A stretch of 33,215 bases of DNA from CASFRF01 sp031549345. GTDB lineage: Bacteria; Verrucomicrobiota; Lentisphaeria; Victivallales; Victivallaceae. The translations under genes and the position numbers were made by a program. Location of the stretch: NCBI GenBank assembly GCA_031549345.1, contig JAVBPY010000017.1, positions 1-33,215 on the forward strand, in the 5' to 3' direction. The notes under the pieces are model-generated. The model was not told the DNA's origin and ran no database searches. It saw nothing but the letters and a program-made list of their open reading frames with translations. Positions 1 to 7,757 of this stretch are shown here, in pieces (the first letter of the stretch is position 1; each line of letters starts with the position of its first letter).

Positions 1-71
1 AACACGGTAGTTAAGGACTCCAGCGGCGATGGTACTGCACATTAGACTGTGGGAGAGCAGCACGGTGCCGG
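1..71 (+). rRNA. rrf: 5S ribosomal RNA, 3' part
   Basis: The window opens inside a 5S rRNA gene. The stretch AACACGGTAGTTAAG is the conserved loop B/helix III region, and GGCGATGGTACTGC followed by GGGAGAGCAGCACGGTGCCGG is the usual 3' half. The 5' third lies outside the window, so the rest of the rRNA operon (16S, 23S) should be upstream on the same strand. The exact 3' end is uncertain by a few bases. A strong terminator follows directly. Confidence 0.93.
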
Positions 72-82
72 AAATTTTCTTA

Positions 83-118
83 CCTCCAAACGCTTCGCAC
101 ACGTTTGGAGGTTTTTTT
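83..118 (+). terminator. Intrinsic terminator of the rRNA operon
   Basis: A perfect 10-bp stem, CCTCCAAACG (83-92) with CGTTTGGAGG (102-111), is followed directly by a run of seven T. It starts about 10 bases after the 5S 3' end, where rRNA operons normally terminate. Confidence 0.93.
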
Positions 119-160
119 ATCCCAAAATTATAAGTCCAAAAAACTACCCCCCAGAGCAAG

Positions 161-290
161 GAGCGGCGGTGTTTTGCGCCACAGCGCAAAGCCCGGCCGA
201 ACGTCGGCACCGCCATCCCCAATGGGGGCCGAGGGGAGAAAGGCAAGGTTTCCCCTCTCAGCGCTCTACCGTATCGCGCCCCCGGCGCTC
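161..290. repeat. Dense palindromic (foldable) element after the rRNA operon
   Basis: Several perfect complementary arms are nested or lined up here: GGCGGTG (165-171) with CACCGCC (208-214); inside it TTTGCGC (173-179) with GCGCAAA (184-190) and CCG/CGG (197-199/205-207); then CCCC/GGGG (217-220/224-227); then GAGGGGA (231-237) with TCCCCTC (251-257). GAGCG (161-165) can also pair with CGCTC (286-290). GCGCTCTA occurs twice (261-268 and 285-292). No credible reading frame fits. It could be a dispersed palindromic repeat or a structured RNA, and I cannot tell which. It is GC-rich, unlike the AT-rich DNA that follows. Confidence 0.5.
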
Positions 291-343
291 TAAAATGCAT
301 CTTCTCCTCAGGTGATGTCGCGCCGCAGTATTGTTCAAAATCA

Positions 344-502
344 ATGATGGAGGTTGCATCTCCTGTCAAATGGTTGTATACTTCCCTTGTTGACCTTAAT
401 GGCTGTTTCCGCTTGAGAGAAGAAGCCCTCCGGGGGACAATTGATCCAAATGAGTGGACGAAAAACATGAAGAGGTTTTGGGAGAGGAAATTAGAAAGTT
501 AG
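344..502 (+). pseudogene. Short orphan coding fragment (52 codons)
   Basis: An open frame from ATG 344 (second ATG at 347) to TAG encodes a protein-like sequence with a tryptophan-rich tail (PVKWLYTSLVDLNG, then NEWTKNMKRFWERKLES). The frame stays open upstream to about 280 with no ribosome binding site at the ATG, which fits the 3' remnant of a longer gene. I do not recognise the family. The remaining bases between the terminator (119) and the gene at 558 hold only this fragment and the palindromic element. Confidence 0.3.
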
Positions 503-557
503 AAAGTAGTGCACTTGAAATTTGAATCTATGACTAGAAGATAAAATATCATAACAC

Positions 558-1379
558 ATGAAAAACCAGATAACAATTCTATTCAAAATTTATGGCGGAA
601 AACAAGGCCAAAGTGTGTTTTTAAATATAATCAAGCATGCAGGAGTATTGACAAATAAAAATTTATCCGGCAACAACGATTTCTGCACGTTAAAATTCAA
701 TTATAACCTGAATGACATCAGTACTTCCCTAGATCGTTCGTTCCGTGAAATGTGGAGTATCAAGGAGGAGATTTTTAACTGTTTGAATGAACATCATCTA
801 AAGATTGACATATACATAATTTCCTGTGATTACAGTTGCGATTACGGCATTTTATTGTATTTAAATAAGGATGTATTGCGAAAAATTAGTTATTTTAGTT
901 CAAATTTGTTTTTCAACTTTAGCAAGCCAAATGCCGAATTACACAAAAATACCACCCATTCTACCGAAACAAGCCAAAACAGGACTAAAGTCACTATCGA
1001 TTTAGGGATTAATTCTACAGAAGATCGCTTCAAGCCGGACGAATGCTCGCTGAAAACAGGAATTCTACCAGACGAAATCAGATATAAGGGAGAAGTCAAT
1101 TCTGCTGGGCACAGGATATCTTTTTCGGAATGGGGAATACAAAACAAAAGCAGATCGCAAAATTTTGATATTGCTGTGGATGAAACAATAAATCGCATCG
1201 AGTCGAATGTTGAAAAATTAACAAATTACGCTGCAGGAAATAAGTTTGACATAATGCTGAATGCGTATATTGTTTTAGAAAATGATGCTCCTGACTTTTT
1301 TGTTCTTTCAAAAAAAAGCATAAACAGAATTGTGAAATTAAATTGTGATATTGGTTTTGATCTATACGACCACAGGTAG
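558..1379 (+). CDS. Hypothetical protein with two DUF4279-like halves
   Basis: 273 aa, in an AT-rich island that contrasts sharply with the GC-rich genes after it. The C-terminal half (about 141-272) has the layout I associate with DUF4279: a predicted strand leading to an LGI motif, a GEV turn, a SEWGI segment, a helix with regularly spaced Ile/Leu, and a C-terminal strand ending in IGFDLYD. The N-terminal half (about 4-117) repeats it in weaker form and ends in a similar hydrophobic/aromatic segment (KISYFSSNLFFN). Tandem duplication is inferred from this parallel. DUF4279 proteins are often small orphan or immunity-like proteins of unknown biochemistry, and no catalytic residues are evident. 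There is no signal peptide or membrane segment. No toxin partner is visible, and the neighbours are the rRNA end and an unrelated operon on the other strand. The composition suggests acquisition. Confidence 0.5.
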   Translation: MKNQITILFKIYGGKQGQSVFLNIIKHAGVLTNKNLSGNNDFCTLKFNYNLNDISTSLDRSFREMWSIKEEIFNCLNEHHLKIDIYIISCDYSCDYGILLYLNKDVLRKISYFSSNLFFNFSKPNAELHKNTTHSTETSQNRTKVTIDLGINSTEDRFKPDECSLKTGILPDEIRYKGEVNSAGHRISFSEWGIQNKSRSQNFDIAVDETINRIESNVEKLTNYAAGNKFDIMLNAYIVLENDAPDFFVLSKKSINRIVKLNCDIGFDLYDHR

Positions 1380-1538
1380 AGGCAAAGGAAACCGTGCCAG
1401 TCATGCTAAGGAGTTCTTAAATTGATATAGCCCCAAGATTTTGGATGGTTTGTCCATGATGTCAAATTAGTTGTGTCAGAAAACGGTTTCGGCGCGCGCA
1501 TTGATCATTATTGCATTTCCCGTTTCGGGTTTGGCGAC

Positions 1539-2423
1539 TTAGAGGCAGAAGCGGGCGACTGTACGGCGTAATTCGGGGAGGCAGGGTTCCACGGTGAGCA
1601 TATGGCCGCCGTTGGGAACAAGGATAAGTTCGCTGTTGCCGGGGGTAAGGCGGGCGAGTTTCCGGGACTGGGAAGAGGGGACGTTGGCGTCGAGAGTGCC
1701 GTGCAGTAACAGGATTGGGCAGGCGGGAGGGGTGTCGATGGCGTGGGAAGAGCGGACGTTGCAATCGTCGTTCCATACGCCTTGTTTCACCGTGGAGAAG
1801 GGGATGCATTCGCGGAGGGAGTCGAGGAGGAATTCGCGGTCATCCGGGGTGGATTCGAGGCGGGCGAGCTCCTGCCGGAGGGGCGTGCCGCGGAGGAGGC
1901 TCATATCATGAAGCATACTGCGCAGTACGGTGCGGGGATGGAGGCGGAGCATGAGCTGCGCGAAAGCGAATGTCGGGCTTGAGAAGACGATCCGGGAGAG
2001 GAGGCGCTTCGGAAGGGTGTGGCCGAACATTTCGAAAGGGCCGGTTACAGGGGAAAGAAGGAGCAATTTCGCGACGCGCCGGGGAGTGTGCCGGGCGAAT
2101 TCGAGGGCGGCGACGCCTCCCCCGGAGAAGCCGAAGAGGATCACCGGCCCGGGGAGGTCCAGTTGGTCGAGCAAGGCGTTGAGGAGGTCGGCCTGTTCGT
2201 CCCACGAACGCCCGGATGAGAGGGGGGTGCCGCAATAGCCGGGGCGGGAAAAGGAGAGTTTCCGGCAGTTTTCGGCGGTGAGGCCGAGGCGGGACATAAG
2301 CCCGTCGGCCTGGCGGCAGGAGCCGGGAGAGCCGTGCATGCCGATCAGGAGCGGGCCGGAAGAGCCTTCGAAGATGTATTCGACCTCGCCGAATGGGGTG
2401 CGGGCCACGGAGAAGGAGGTCAT
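1539..2423 (-). CDS. Alpha/beta hydrolase, candidate aminoacyl-lipid hydrolase
   Basis: 294 aa with the complete alpha/beta-hydrolase signature: oxyanion segment GMHGSPGS (28-35), nucleophile elbow GFSGG (Ser100), acid in HGTLDANVP (Asp245) and catalytic His in NGGHML (His274). No signal peptide, so cytoplasmic. Its ATG overlaps the stop codon of the upstream MprF-like gene by 4 bp (ATGA), and a GAGGA sequence inside that gene serves as ribosome binding site, so the two are translationally coupled. Known parallel: aminoacyl-phosphatidylglycerol synthases in Pseudomonas and Enterococcus are paired with alpha/beta hydrolases that remove the amino acid. By inference this enzyme could hydrolyse the product of its neighbour. 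The substrate is unproven, and a generic esterase or proline-iminopeptidase-like peptidase remains possible. Last gene of a five-gene operon. Confidence 0.82.
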   Translation of the reverse strand: MTSFSVARTPFGEVEYIFEGSSGPLLIGMHGSPGSCRQADGLMSRLGLTAENCRKLSFSRPGYCGTPLSSGRSWDEQADLLNALLDQLDLPGPVILFGFSGGGVAALEFARHTPRRVAKLLLLSPVTGPFEMFGHTLPKRLLSRIVFSSPTFAFAQLMLRLHPRTVLRSMLHDMSLLRGTPLRQELARLESTPDDREFLLDSLRECIPFSTVKQGVWNDDCNVRSSHAIDTPPACPILLLHGTLDANVPSSQSRKLARLTPGNSELILVPNGGHMLTVEPCLPELRRTVARFCL

Positions 2424-3988
2424 GCGAAGTCCTCGTCGGTTGCGTTGGCGAGGGTGCGTTCTTCGAGTTGTTCGTAGAAGGCGCCGTCGGGCTCGAACTG
2501 GATTTGGATGTAGCGGAGCTCCGGCATTTTTTTGCGGAGTTTTTTGCGGAGAAGGTCGGCGATTTTGCAGGAATCTTTGATGGTGAGTTCCGCGGCGACT
2601 TCGGCGGTCAGCAACAGCCCGTAGCCGTCCTCGTGGGGGATGAAAAGCACGTTGTGGACGAAGTGGATCTCCTTCTCCGAATCGGCGATATTGGAGACTT
2701 TAACGTAGAGTTTCTCGGTCGCTTCGTCGAAGTGGCCGAAGAAAAAAGCGGCCTGACGCTCGATTTCCGGAGAGAGTTTCTTGAAGGAGCTGGTGATCCG
2801 GTCGAGCAAACCGGCGACGATCGGCGGGCGAAGTTCGCTCTTCTTGGCGATTTCGCCGGTGGGGACGCCGTCGATCATGGCGTCGATCACGCCGGAAACT
2901 TGTTTCGGATCGGCCTGCACTTTGGCTTCCGGACGGCTGAAGAGTTCTTTGATCACGCAGGAGCCGAAGAAGCGGATCGAGGCGAGATAGCTTTGTTCCG
3001 GCAGAATGCCGATGTAGCGGAAAACGTTCATGATCTGGTTCAAGGGCAGCGCGCCGCCGATCACGAGAAATTTCGCTTCGCGCGCACCGGCGCCGCCGTC
3101 GCAGTAGACTTTCTTGTGCGCGTCGAGCCCCTGGTAGGCGTACATGTCGTTGCCGTGTTTGTAATTGATACGGAAGATCGAGGAGACGATCGGGTTGTTC
3201 AATCCTTCCACATCCGTCTGATCCGCCAGGGGAGAGAGTCCGAAGGAGAGGGTTTCGGCCCCTTCGGCACGGAAGACGTTCATCGCTTCCAGATAAATCA
3301 AGTCGAGCGCGCCGTTGGGAGCGGAATCGAGCGAACGGACAAAGTCGGCGTAGTAGCCTGTAATCCGTTCTTCGCGGTAGATGGGTTCGAAAATCACAAA
3401 GGCTTCGGCCCTTCCTTCGCGGATGGCGCAGAAGAGGCGGGTGCCGGGTTCGTGCTCGAACTTAAGCGGACGGAGAAGCAGATGAAGTTCGGTCTGGTTG
3501 GCTTTTCCCTTAAGCCATTCGTCGGAGATGGCGCGGACGGTTTCGACGGTTTCGGAATCGAGCATCGAACGTTCTTCGACGGAGACGCCGGCGTTGCGGG
3601 CGCTGTTGATCCAGCGGCGCACTTTGGTCATCGGCTTGCCTTCGGTGGAAAAAGCGCGGATGTCGAGGTTCGTTTCCACGCCCATGTGGTTGGCGTTGAA
3701 GCCGTGGTCGGCGAACTTACGGGCGGTCGGGAGCGAGCATTGAAGCACAAGCAGAGTGCGGCGGTCGGCCTTCGTCCGGGCGAGGAACTTGCCGATCAGC
3801 GCGTCGAGGTCGCCGGGGACGCACAACGGGTCGCCGTGGGCGACGCGCTGATCGGCACGGGTGTCGACATAGGCGATAAAGCCTTCTTCCGCTTCAAAGT
3901 GGCGCATTTCGTCGTCGTGCACGGTGGAATAGGCCATCGGAAAAGAGCCGTGGAGGCGCAGGTATTGATCGAGTCTGGGATTCGGCAT
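2420..3988 (-). CDS. MprF C-domain-like (DUF2156) aminoacyl-lipid synthase
   Basis: 522 aa. Residues about 25-330 match the cytosolic catalytic domain of MprF-type phosphatidylglycerol aminoacyltransferases (LPG_synthase_C/DUF2156, a GNAT-like double domain): AYVDTRADQRVAHGDPLC near the start, FSTEGKPMTKVRRWINSAR, SDEWLKGK, and SFGLSPLAD near the end. In the family this domain moves an amino acid from aminoacyl-tRNA to a membrane lipid, changing surface charge. The membrane flippase half of MprF is absent, so any product would stay on the inner leaflet unless another protein flips it. The last roughly 190 residues are not a family part I recognise. GGAG lies 7 bp before the ATG. It starts 3 bp after the transporter gene and overlaps the hydrolase gene by 4 bp. 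The lipid and amino acid are unknown. Confidence 0.78.
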   Translation of the reverse strand: MPNPRLDQYLRLHGSFPMAYSTVHDDEMRHFEAEEGFIAYVDTRADQRVAHGDPLCVPGDLDALIGKFLARTKADRRTLLVLQCSLPTARKFADHGFNANHMGVETNLDIRAFSTEGKPMTKVRRWINSARNAGVSVEERSMLDSETVETVRAISDEWLKGKANQTELHLLLRPLKFEHEPGTRLFCAIREGRAEAFVIFEPIYREERITGYYADFVRSLDSAPNGALDLIYLEAMNVFRAEGAETLSFGLSPLADQTDVEGLNNPIVSSIFRINYKHGNDMYAYQGLDAHKKVYCDGGAGAREAKFLVIGGALPLNQIMNVFRYIGILPEQSYLASIRFFGSCVIKELFSRPEAKVQADPKQVSGVIDAMIDGVPTGEIAKKSELRPPIVAGLLDRITSSFKKLSPEIERQAAFFFGHFDEATEKLYVKVSNIADSEKEIHFVHNVLFIPHEDGYGLLLTAEVAAELTIKDSCKIADLLRKKLRKKMPELRYIQIQFEPDGAFYEQLEERTLANATDEDFA

Positions 3989-3991
3989 GAT

Positions 3992-5233
3992 TTACTCCGT
4001 TTTTTCAGGGTGGAACATCTGATGGGATTCGTCTTTCCAGTATTCGACGTCGGCGTTCGGGTTCATGTGGGTCAGGCCGAACTCCTGCGCCGTTTCGATC
4101 GAAAGCGCGATCAGCGAAAGGAAGAGGAAGAGCCAACCCGCCGCGCGGAAACCCCGCGAATTGCCCTTTTTACGGATGGCGATCAGCGAGGGGAGCACCC
4201 CGAAAAGAAGCACTACACCGATTCCGCCGACAATATCCAGCGCCTTCAGAAAAAGGTTCGGCCAGATCATCGCGATCAACACCGGCGGAAGGAGCGCAAG
4301 CGCGCGGATCGCGCCGGTCCCCGCCCTGGGCACAAGACCGCGCAAAAAGCGCTGCAAGGCGACGCCGCTTCCGGTGAAGGCGGTTACGACCGTCATCAGC
4401 GAGAAGACCGTCGCCGACACGACGAAGAGGCGTGAACCGATGATCCTGCTCATGGGGATTGTGGCTGGCTGCGAAGCAAGGTAGGCGCTGTGGATGCTGT
4501 TGGGCCCCTCCATCGGCAATGCGCAGACGCCGGTCTGGAGCCAAATAAGACACATTGCGAACGAAATCAGAACGCCGAAGACCACGGCGAGGCGCATCCG
4601 TTTTTCCTGCCAATCGAGCACGGTCCCGGTTACGGGGATGATGTTGTGGAAGTAAAACGCCGTCAGGACAAGGGGAATCGCCGCGGGCATGCAGCTCCAG
4701 TCGATGTGCGTCATGCGGATGGGTTCCGCCTTGGTTTCGCCGATTGCGACCATCAGCGCAAAGGCGCAGAACATGATGAGCATCAACGCCATGTTGTATT
4801 TTTGGATGATCGAAAGCTTGAGCGAGGCGAGCGTTACGGGGACGGCGGCGAGCATCGCGGTGATCCAGAAGGGCGAGCCCTCCACGCCGAGCAGGCAGCC
4901 GAGGACCTTCGAGCCGCCGGTGATGTAAGCGATCATCAGTCCGTACAGCACCAGCAAATTCGCCGCCGCCGCCACCCATTTCCCGATGAAGCCGAGGTGC
5001 GATTCGAAGAGAGTCTGGAGGTTGTACCCTTCGCCCGCCTGGGCGGCGGCTTCGCGCAGGAGCACTTCGCCGGAGAAGAGCATCAGCCCCCCGTAGACGA
5101 TCATGATCAGGATGGAGGGAAGCATGCCGGAAAGACCGAGACTGATCGGCATCGCGAGGATGCCCGCGCCGATTAAGTTGCCCGCGACCAGTGCGACCGC
5201 GGCGGGAAAGGCCCATTTTTTTGTGTTGTTCAT
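3992..5233 (-). CDS. Aromatic amino-acid permease-like transporter (HAAAP/TyrP type)
   Basis: 413 aa with about eleven hydrophobic segments. The opening region carries AGNLIGAGILAMPISLG, the signature of the hydroxy/aromatic amino acid permease family (TyrP, Mtr, TnaB, SdaC), which imports tyrosine, tryptophan or serine/threonine with protons. Length fits the family (about 400-415). I start it at ATG 5233 although the frame stays open far upstream: that upstream part is basic, low-complexity antisense to the PP2C gene and has no family match, while 5233 gives an ATGA overlap with the preceding stop. The C-terminus ends in a soluble acidic tail (NADVEYWKDESHQ). Its place next to a putative aminoacyl-lipid synthase suggests amino-acid supply or sensing, but the substrate cannot be read from sequence. 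Confidence 0.85.
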   Translation of the reverse strand: MNNTKKWAFPAAVALVAGNLIGAGILAMPISLGLSGMLPSILIMIVYGGLMLFSGEVLLREAAAQAGEGYNLQTLFESHLGFIGKWVAAAANLLVLYGLMIAYITGGSKVLGCLLGVEGSPFWITAMLAAVPVTLASLKLSIIQKYNMALMLIMFCAFALMVAIGETKAEPIRMTHIDWSCMPAAIPLVLTAFYFHNIIPVTGTVLDWQEKRMRLAVVFGVLISFAMCLIWLQTGVCALPMEGPNSIHSAYLASQPATIPMSRIIGSRLFVVSATVFSLMTVVTAFTGSGVALQRFLRGLVPRAGTGAIRALALLPPVLIAMIWPNLFLKALDIVGGIGVVLLFGVLPSLIAIRKKGNSRGFRAAGWLFLFLSLIALSIETAQEFGLTHMNPNADVEYWKDESHQMFHPEKTE

Positions 5234-7425
5234 TCGTTTACATTTTCTGTTGAAAATCCGACGGAGAGGATGTTCCGGTTGTTTTCGCGCCGGTACTCCA
5301 GGCGATCGGCGATTGTTCGTGTAATGAAAATGCCCATGCCGCCGACGGCGAGTTCGTCGGCACTTTCGGCGAACTTCGGCTCCGGCGCTTCCAGGGGATT
5401 GTAGGGAACGCCGCCGTCGGAGAATTCGAAAAACAACATATTTTCGACTTCCCGGCAGGCGAGGCGCATCGATCCGGCACTCCCCGGATAGGCGTAGGAG
5501 GCGATGTTCAAAAAGATCTCCTCGGTGGCGATCAACGCGTGGGTCCGCACCTCCGCTTTGCAGCCGGCGCACTGTTCCTCCACGAAGCGCTGAAGCTCCG
5601 GGAGGCGTTCGGCTTCCGCCGCAAGCTCGATTGCGTTCGCGCGCCATGCGATGGCCAGCATGGTGATGTCGTCATACTGCGCGGCGCTTCCGATGAAAGC
5701 GGCGAGGCGTTCCGAGGTTTTTTCCACCGTCTGCCGCGGTTCAAGGCGGGGCGATTCGTTCAAGAGTTCACGCAACGTCTCCGTGCCGAAGAGCGCGCCT
5801 TCCGGGTTCTGCGCTTCCGTCACGCCGTCGGTGTACAGAAAAAGCCGGTCGCCGGGGGCAAGGAGAATTTCGCGTGCGGTGTAGTCGACATCCGGCAACG
5901 TGCCGAGCAGGAAATCCGACTCCATCCGCAAATATTCGTAGTTTCCGCCGCGGCGGCGGAGAAGCGGCGGATTGTGCCCCGCATTCACGCAGAGCAATTT
6001 CCCGGTGGAGAGCTCCAGGAGGCCGAAGAAAACGGTGATGAACATCCCCTCAGGATTGTCGACGCTGAGCATCCGGTTCGCCTCCGTGAAAACCTTTTCC
6101 GGCGGAAGTCCGGCGAGGGAGAGCCCCTTGATCCATGTTTTTCCGGTCATCATAAAGAGCGCCGCGGGGATTCCTTTCTCCGAAACGTCGGCCACGAGAA
6201 ACGCGATGTGATTCCCGCCGATCGGGAAGAAGTCGTAGAAGTCGCCGCCGACCTCCCGCGCCGGGGTCATCGTGGCGTAAAGCGAGAATTCGCCGCAACC
6301 GGGCAGGGAAGAAAAATCCCGGGGCAATGCGGAACGTTGAATCGCCCGTGCGAGGGCCAGTTCGCCATCAAGCCTGCGGGCGGCTTCGGCGATGGTGTTT
6401 CTCAACGCTGTAACGGTCGAGTTGATGCCGCCGGAGAGGAATTCGAATTCACGGCAGCTATGGACGTCGACCATTTCCTCGAGGTCGCCGCCGGTGATTT
6501 TTTGCAGCGAATCGCAAACATCGTCGAGTCCGTTGAGGACGATTTTTTTCAGCAGCAGCGCGATCAATGCGTAAATCAAGGCGAAGAGCACCAGATAGAC
6601 GATCACCAGCATCGACTGCGCAAGGTTGCGGCGGTAAAAGACCTCTTTTTCCGGCTGGAGCCCGATCAATGTGTACTCCCCGTGGCGCAGGAGCGCGCCG
6701 AGGTAGTGCGTCCCCTCGAGCGTTATCCTAAAGGACTCGCCCGGAGAGGGAAGCGGCATTGGGAAGCCGAGTGCGCCGAGCTTTTTTTCATGCAGATCGA
6801 GCATCCCGTCGCACAAAAGCGCGCCGTCGCGGGCGATCAGCACGCCGCCGTTCAGTCCGATACGGAACCCTTCGGAAAAATTGCGGATGTCGGCGATCGC
6901 CTCCGCCTCATGCAGGCGTTCCGGCTTATCGCCGACGACCAGCGTGCCGGGGCGGTCCGGGCGCGGCATGGCGGCGTATTGAAGGTGCTCCGTCGGCATG
7001 GTGATTACTTTGCCCTCGCGGGGGACGCTTGAGGCAGGGACCTTCTGCATCTCCTCCTGTGCGATTTCGCGCGGGAAGACGCCGCGTAACGACCCGTCCG
7101 GCGCAAAGTCGTAGAGCTCGTCCACATCGAGTTCCTGCAAGAGGCGCGCAAAGGTTTCGTCGTCGCGCGGCCAGCCGTCTTGGGCGACGGCGGCGGCGAA
7201 GAGGCGCGTACGCAACAACACCGCCTCCTCGCTCATGCGGGTGATGCGCTCAAGGTTGGAAACGGCGTTGTCAAGCTGCGCCGAGGCATCGTCGAGCTTC
7301 AGGTGAATCAACGAGAGCGCAGAGAGCCGCGCCTGCCGCGTGTTGACCGCAAAGGAGATCCCGAAGACCACCAGAAAGGTCAGCGCGACGACCGCGAAGA
7401 TCCATTTCTGAAAAAGTTTTTTCAC
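5230..7425 (-). CDS. Membrane sensor with PP2C phosphatase and RsbW-like kinase domains
   Basis: 731 aa. Order: TM1 (about 9-29), an extracytoplasmic sensor region (30-265, cache-like in layout), TM2 (about 270-293), a HAMP-like linker, a SpoIIE/RsbU-type PP2C phosphatase domain (about 375-590; REVGGDFYDFF, VADVSEKGIPAALFM, NAGHNPPLL, LYTDGVTEA, QYDDITMLAI), and a C-terminal GHKL ATPase like the anti-sigma kinase RsbW (N-box EEIFLNIASYAY, G-box VGGMGIFI). In partner switching the phosphatase dephosphorylates and the kinase phosphorylates a STAS protein; here both are in one chain. The start is GTG 7425, overlapping the stop of the STAS gene by 4 bp (GTGA). The target sigma factor is not in the window. 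Confidence 0.9.
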   Translation of the reverse strand: MKKLFQKWIFAVVALTFLVVFGISFAVNTRQARLSALSLIHLKLDDASAQLDNAVSNLERITRMSEEAVLLRTRLFAAAVAQDGWPRDDETFARLLQELDVDELYDFAPDGSLRGVFPREIAQEEMQKVPASSVPREGKVITMPTEHLQYAAMPRPDRPGTLVVGDKPERLHEAEAIADIRNFSEGFRIGLNGGVLIARDGALLCDGMLDLHEKKLGALGFPMPLPSPGESFRITLEGTHYLGALLRHGEYTLIGLQPEKEVFYRRNLAQSMLVIVYLVLFALIYALIALLLKKIVLNGLDDVCDSLQKITGGDLEEMVDVHSCREFEFLSGGINSTVTALRNTIAEAARRLDGELALARAIQRSALPRDFSSLPGCGEFSLYATMTPAREVGGDFYDFFPIGGNHIAFLVADVSEKGIPAALFMMTGKTWIKGLSLAGLPPEKVFTEANRMLSVDNPEGMFITVFFGLLELSTGKLLCVNAGHNPPLLRRRGGNYEYLRMESDFLLGTLPDVDYTAREILLAPGDRLFLYTDGVTEAQNPEGALFGTETLRELLNESPRLEPRQTVEKTSERLAAFIGSAAQYDDITMLAIAWRANAIELAAEAERLPELQRFVEEQCAGCKAEVRTHALIATEEIFLNIASYAYPGSAGSMRLACREVENMLFFEFSDGGVPYNPLEAPEPKFAESADELAVGGMGIFITRTIADRLEYRRENNRNILSVGFSTENVNE

Positions 7426-7721
7426 GCTTCGATCTTAAGGAATTTCACGAGGCGGGTGATTTCGAAGACCTCCATCACCGCGGGAGCGACGTGGCGCAAC
7501 GTCATCGACCCCTGCGCGGTCATGACTTTCTGCGTCTGGACGATTACGCGGACTCCGGCGCTGGCGATGTAGGGAACGCCGGAAAAATCGAGGACAAGCT
7601 CGCGAACCCCCTTGAGGTCCTCGCGGAGTTTTTTGTCCAGTTCGAGGGCCGCCATTGCGTCGAAGCGCCCTTCGAGGACCAGAGTCAGGGATTCTTTTTC
7701 ACGGGATGCTTTGATTTCCAT
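7422..7721 (-). CDS. STAS-domain anti-sigma factor antagonist
   Basis: 99 aa, the normal length for a SpoIIAA/RsbV-type STAS protein. The core LVLDFSGVPYIASAGVRVIV aligns with the family motif around the regulatory DSSG; here it is ASAG, keeping the phosphorylatable serine but replacing the preceding aspartate and the second serine. Unphosphorylated family members bind the RsbW-type kinase and release a sigma factor. ATG 7721 is chosen because a good GGAGG lies about 11 bp upstream and the extra in-frame residues before it have no family similarity. First gene of the operon, coupled to the phosphatase/kinase gene, which almost certainly acts on it. Confidence 0.9.
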   Translation of the reverse strand: MEIKASREKESLTLVLEGRFDAMAALELDKKLREDLKGVRELVLDFSGVPYIASAGVRVIVQTQKVMTAQGSMTLRHVAPAVMEVFEITRLVKFLKIEA

Positions 7722-7757
7722 AAAAGGCTGTCCTCCTCGGTGTTTTTCAGTGCCGTG

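Noticed and set aside
49..315. Short open frames over the 5S end and terminator
   Set aside because: They read through the rRNA and its terminator into the palindromic element and have no ribosome binding site.
2393..4435. Long open frame on the plus strand antisense to the MprF-like and permease genes
   Set aside because: Its reading is a mirror of the high GC third-position bias of the minus-strand genes, is low in similarity to anything, and both opposite genes have clear family motifs.
5234..5647. Extended N-terminus of the permease gene
   Set aside because: The extra 138 residues are basic and antisense-like relative to the PP2C gene; ATG 5233 gives a family-length protein and a coupled start.
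5539..7032. Long plus-strand frame antisense to the PP2C/kinase gene
   Set aside because: The minus-strand frame holds full PP2C and GHKL motifs; the plus frame is a shadow.
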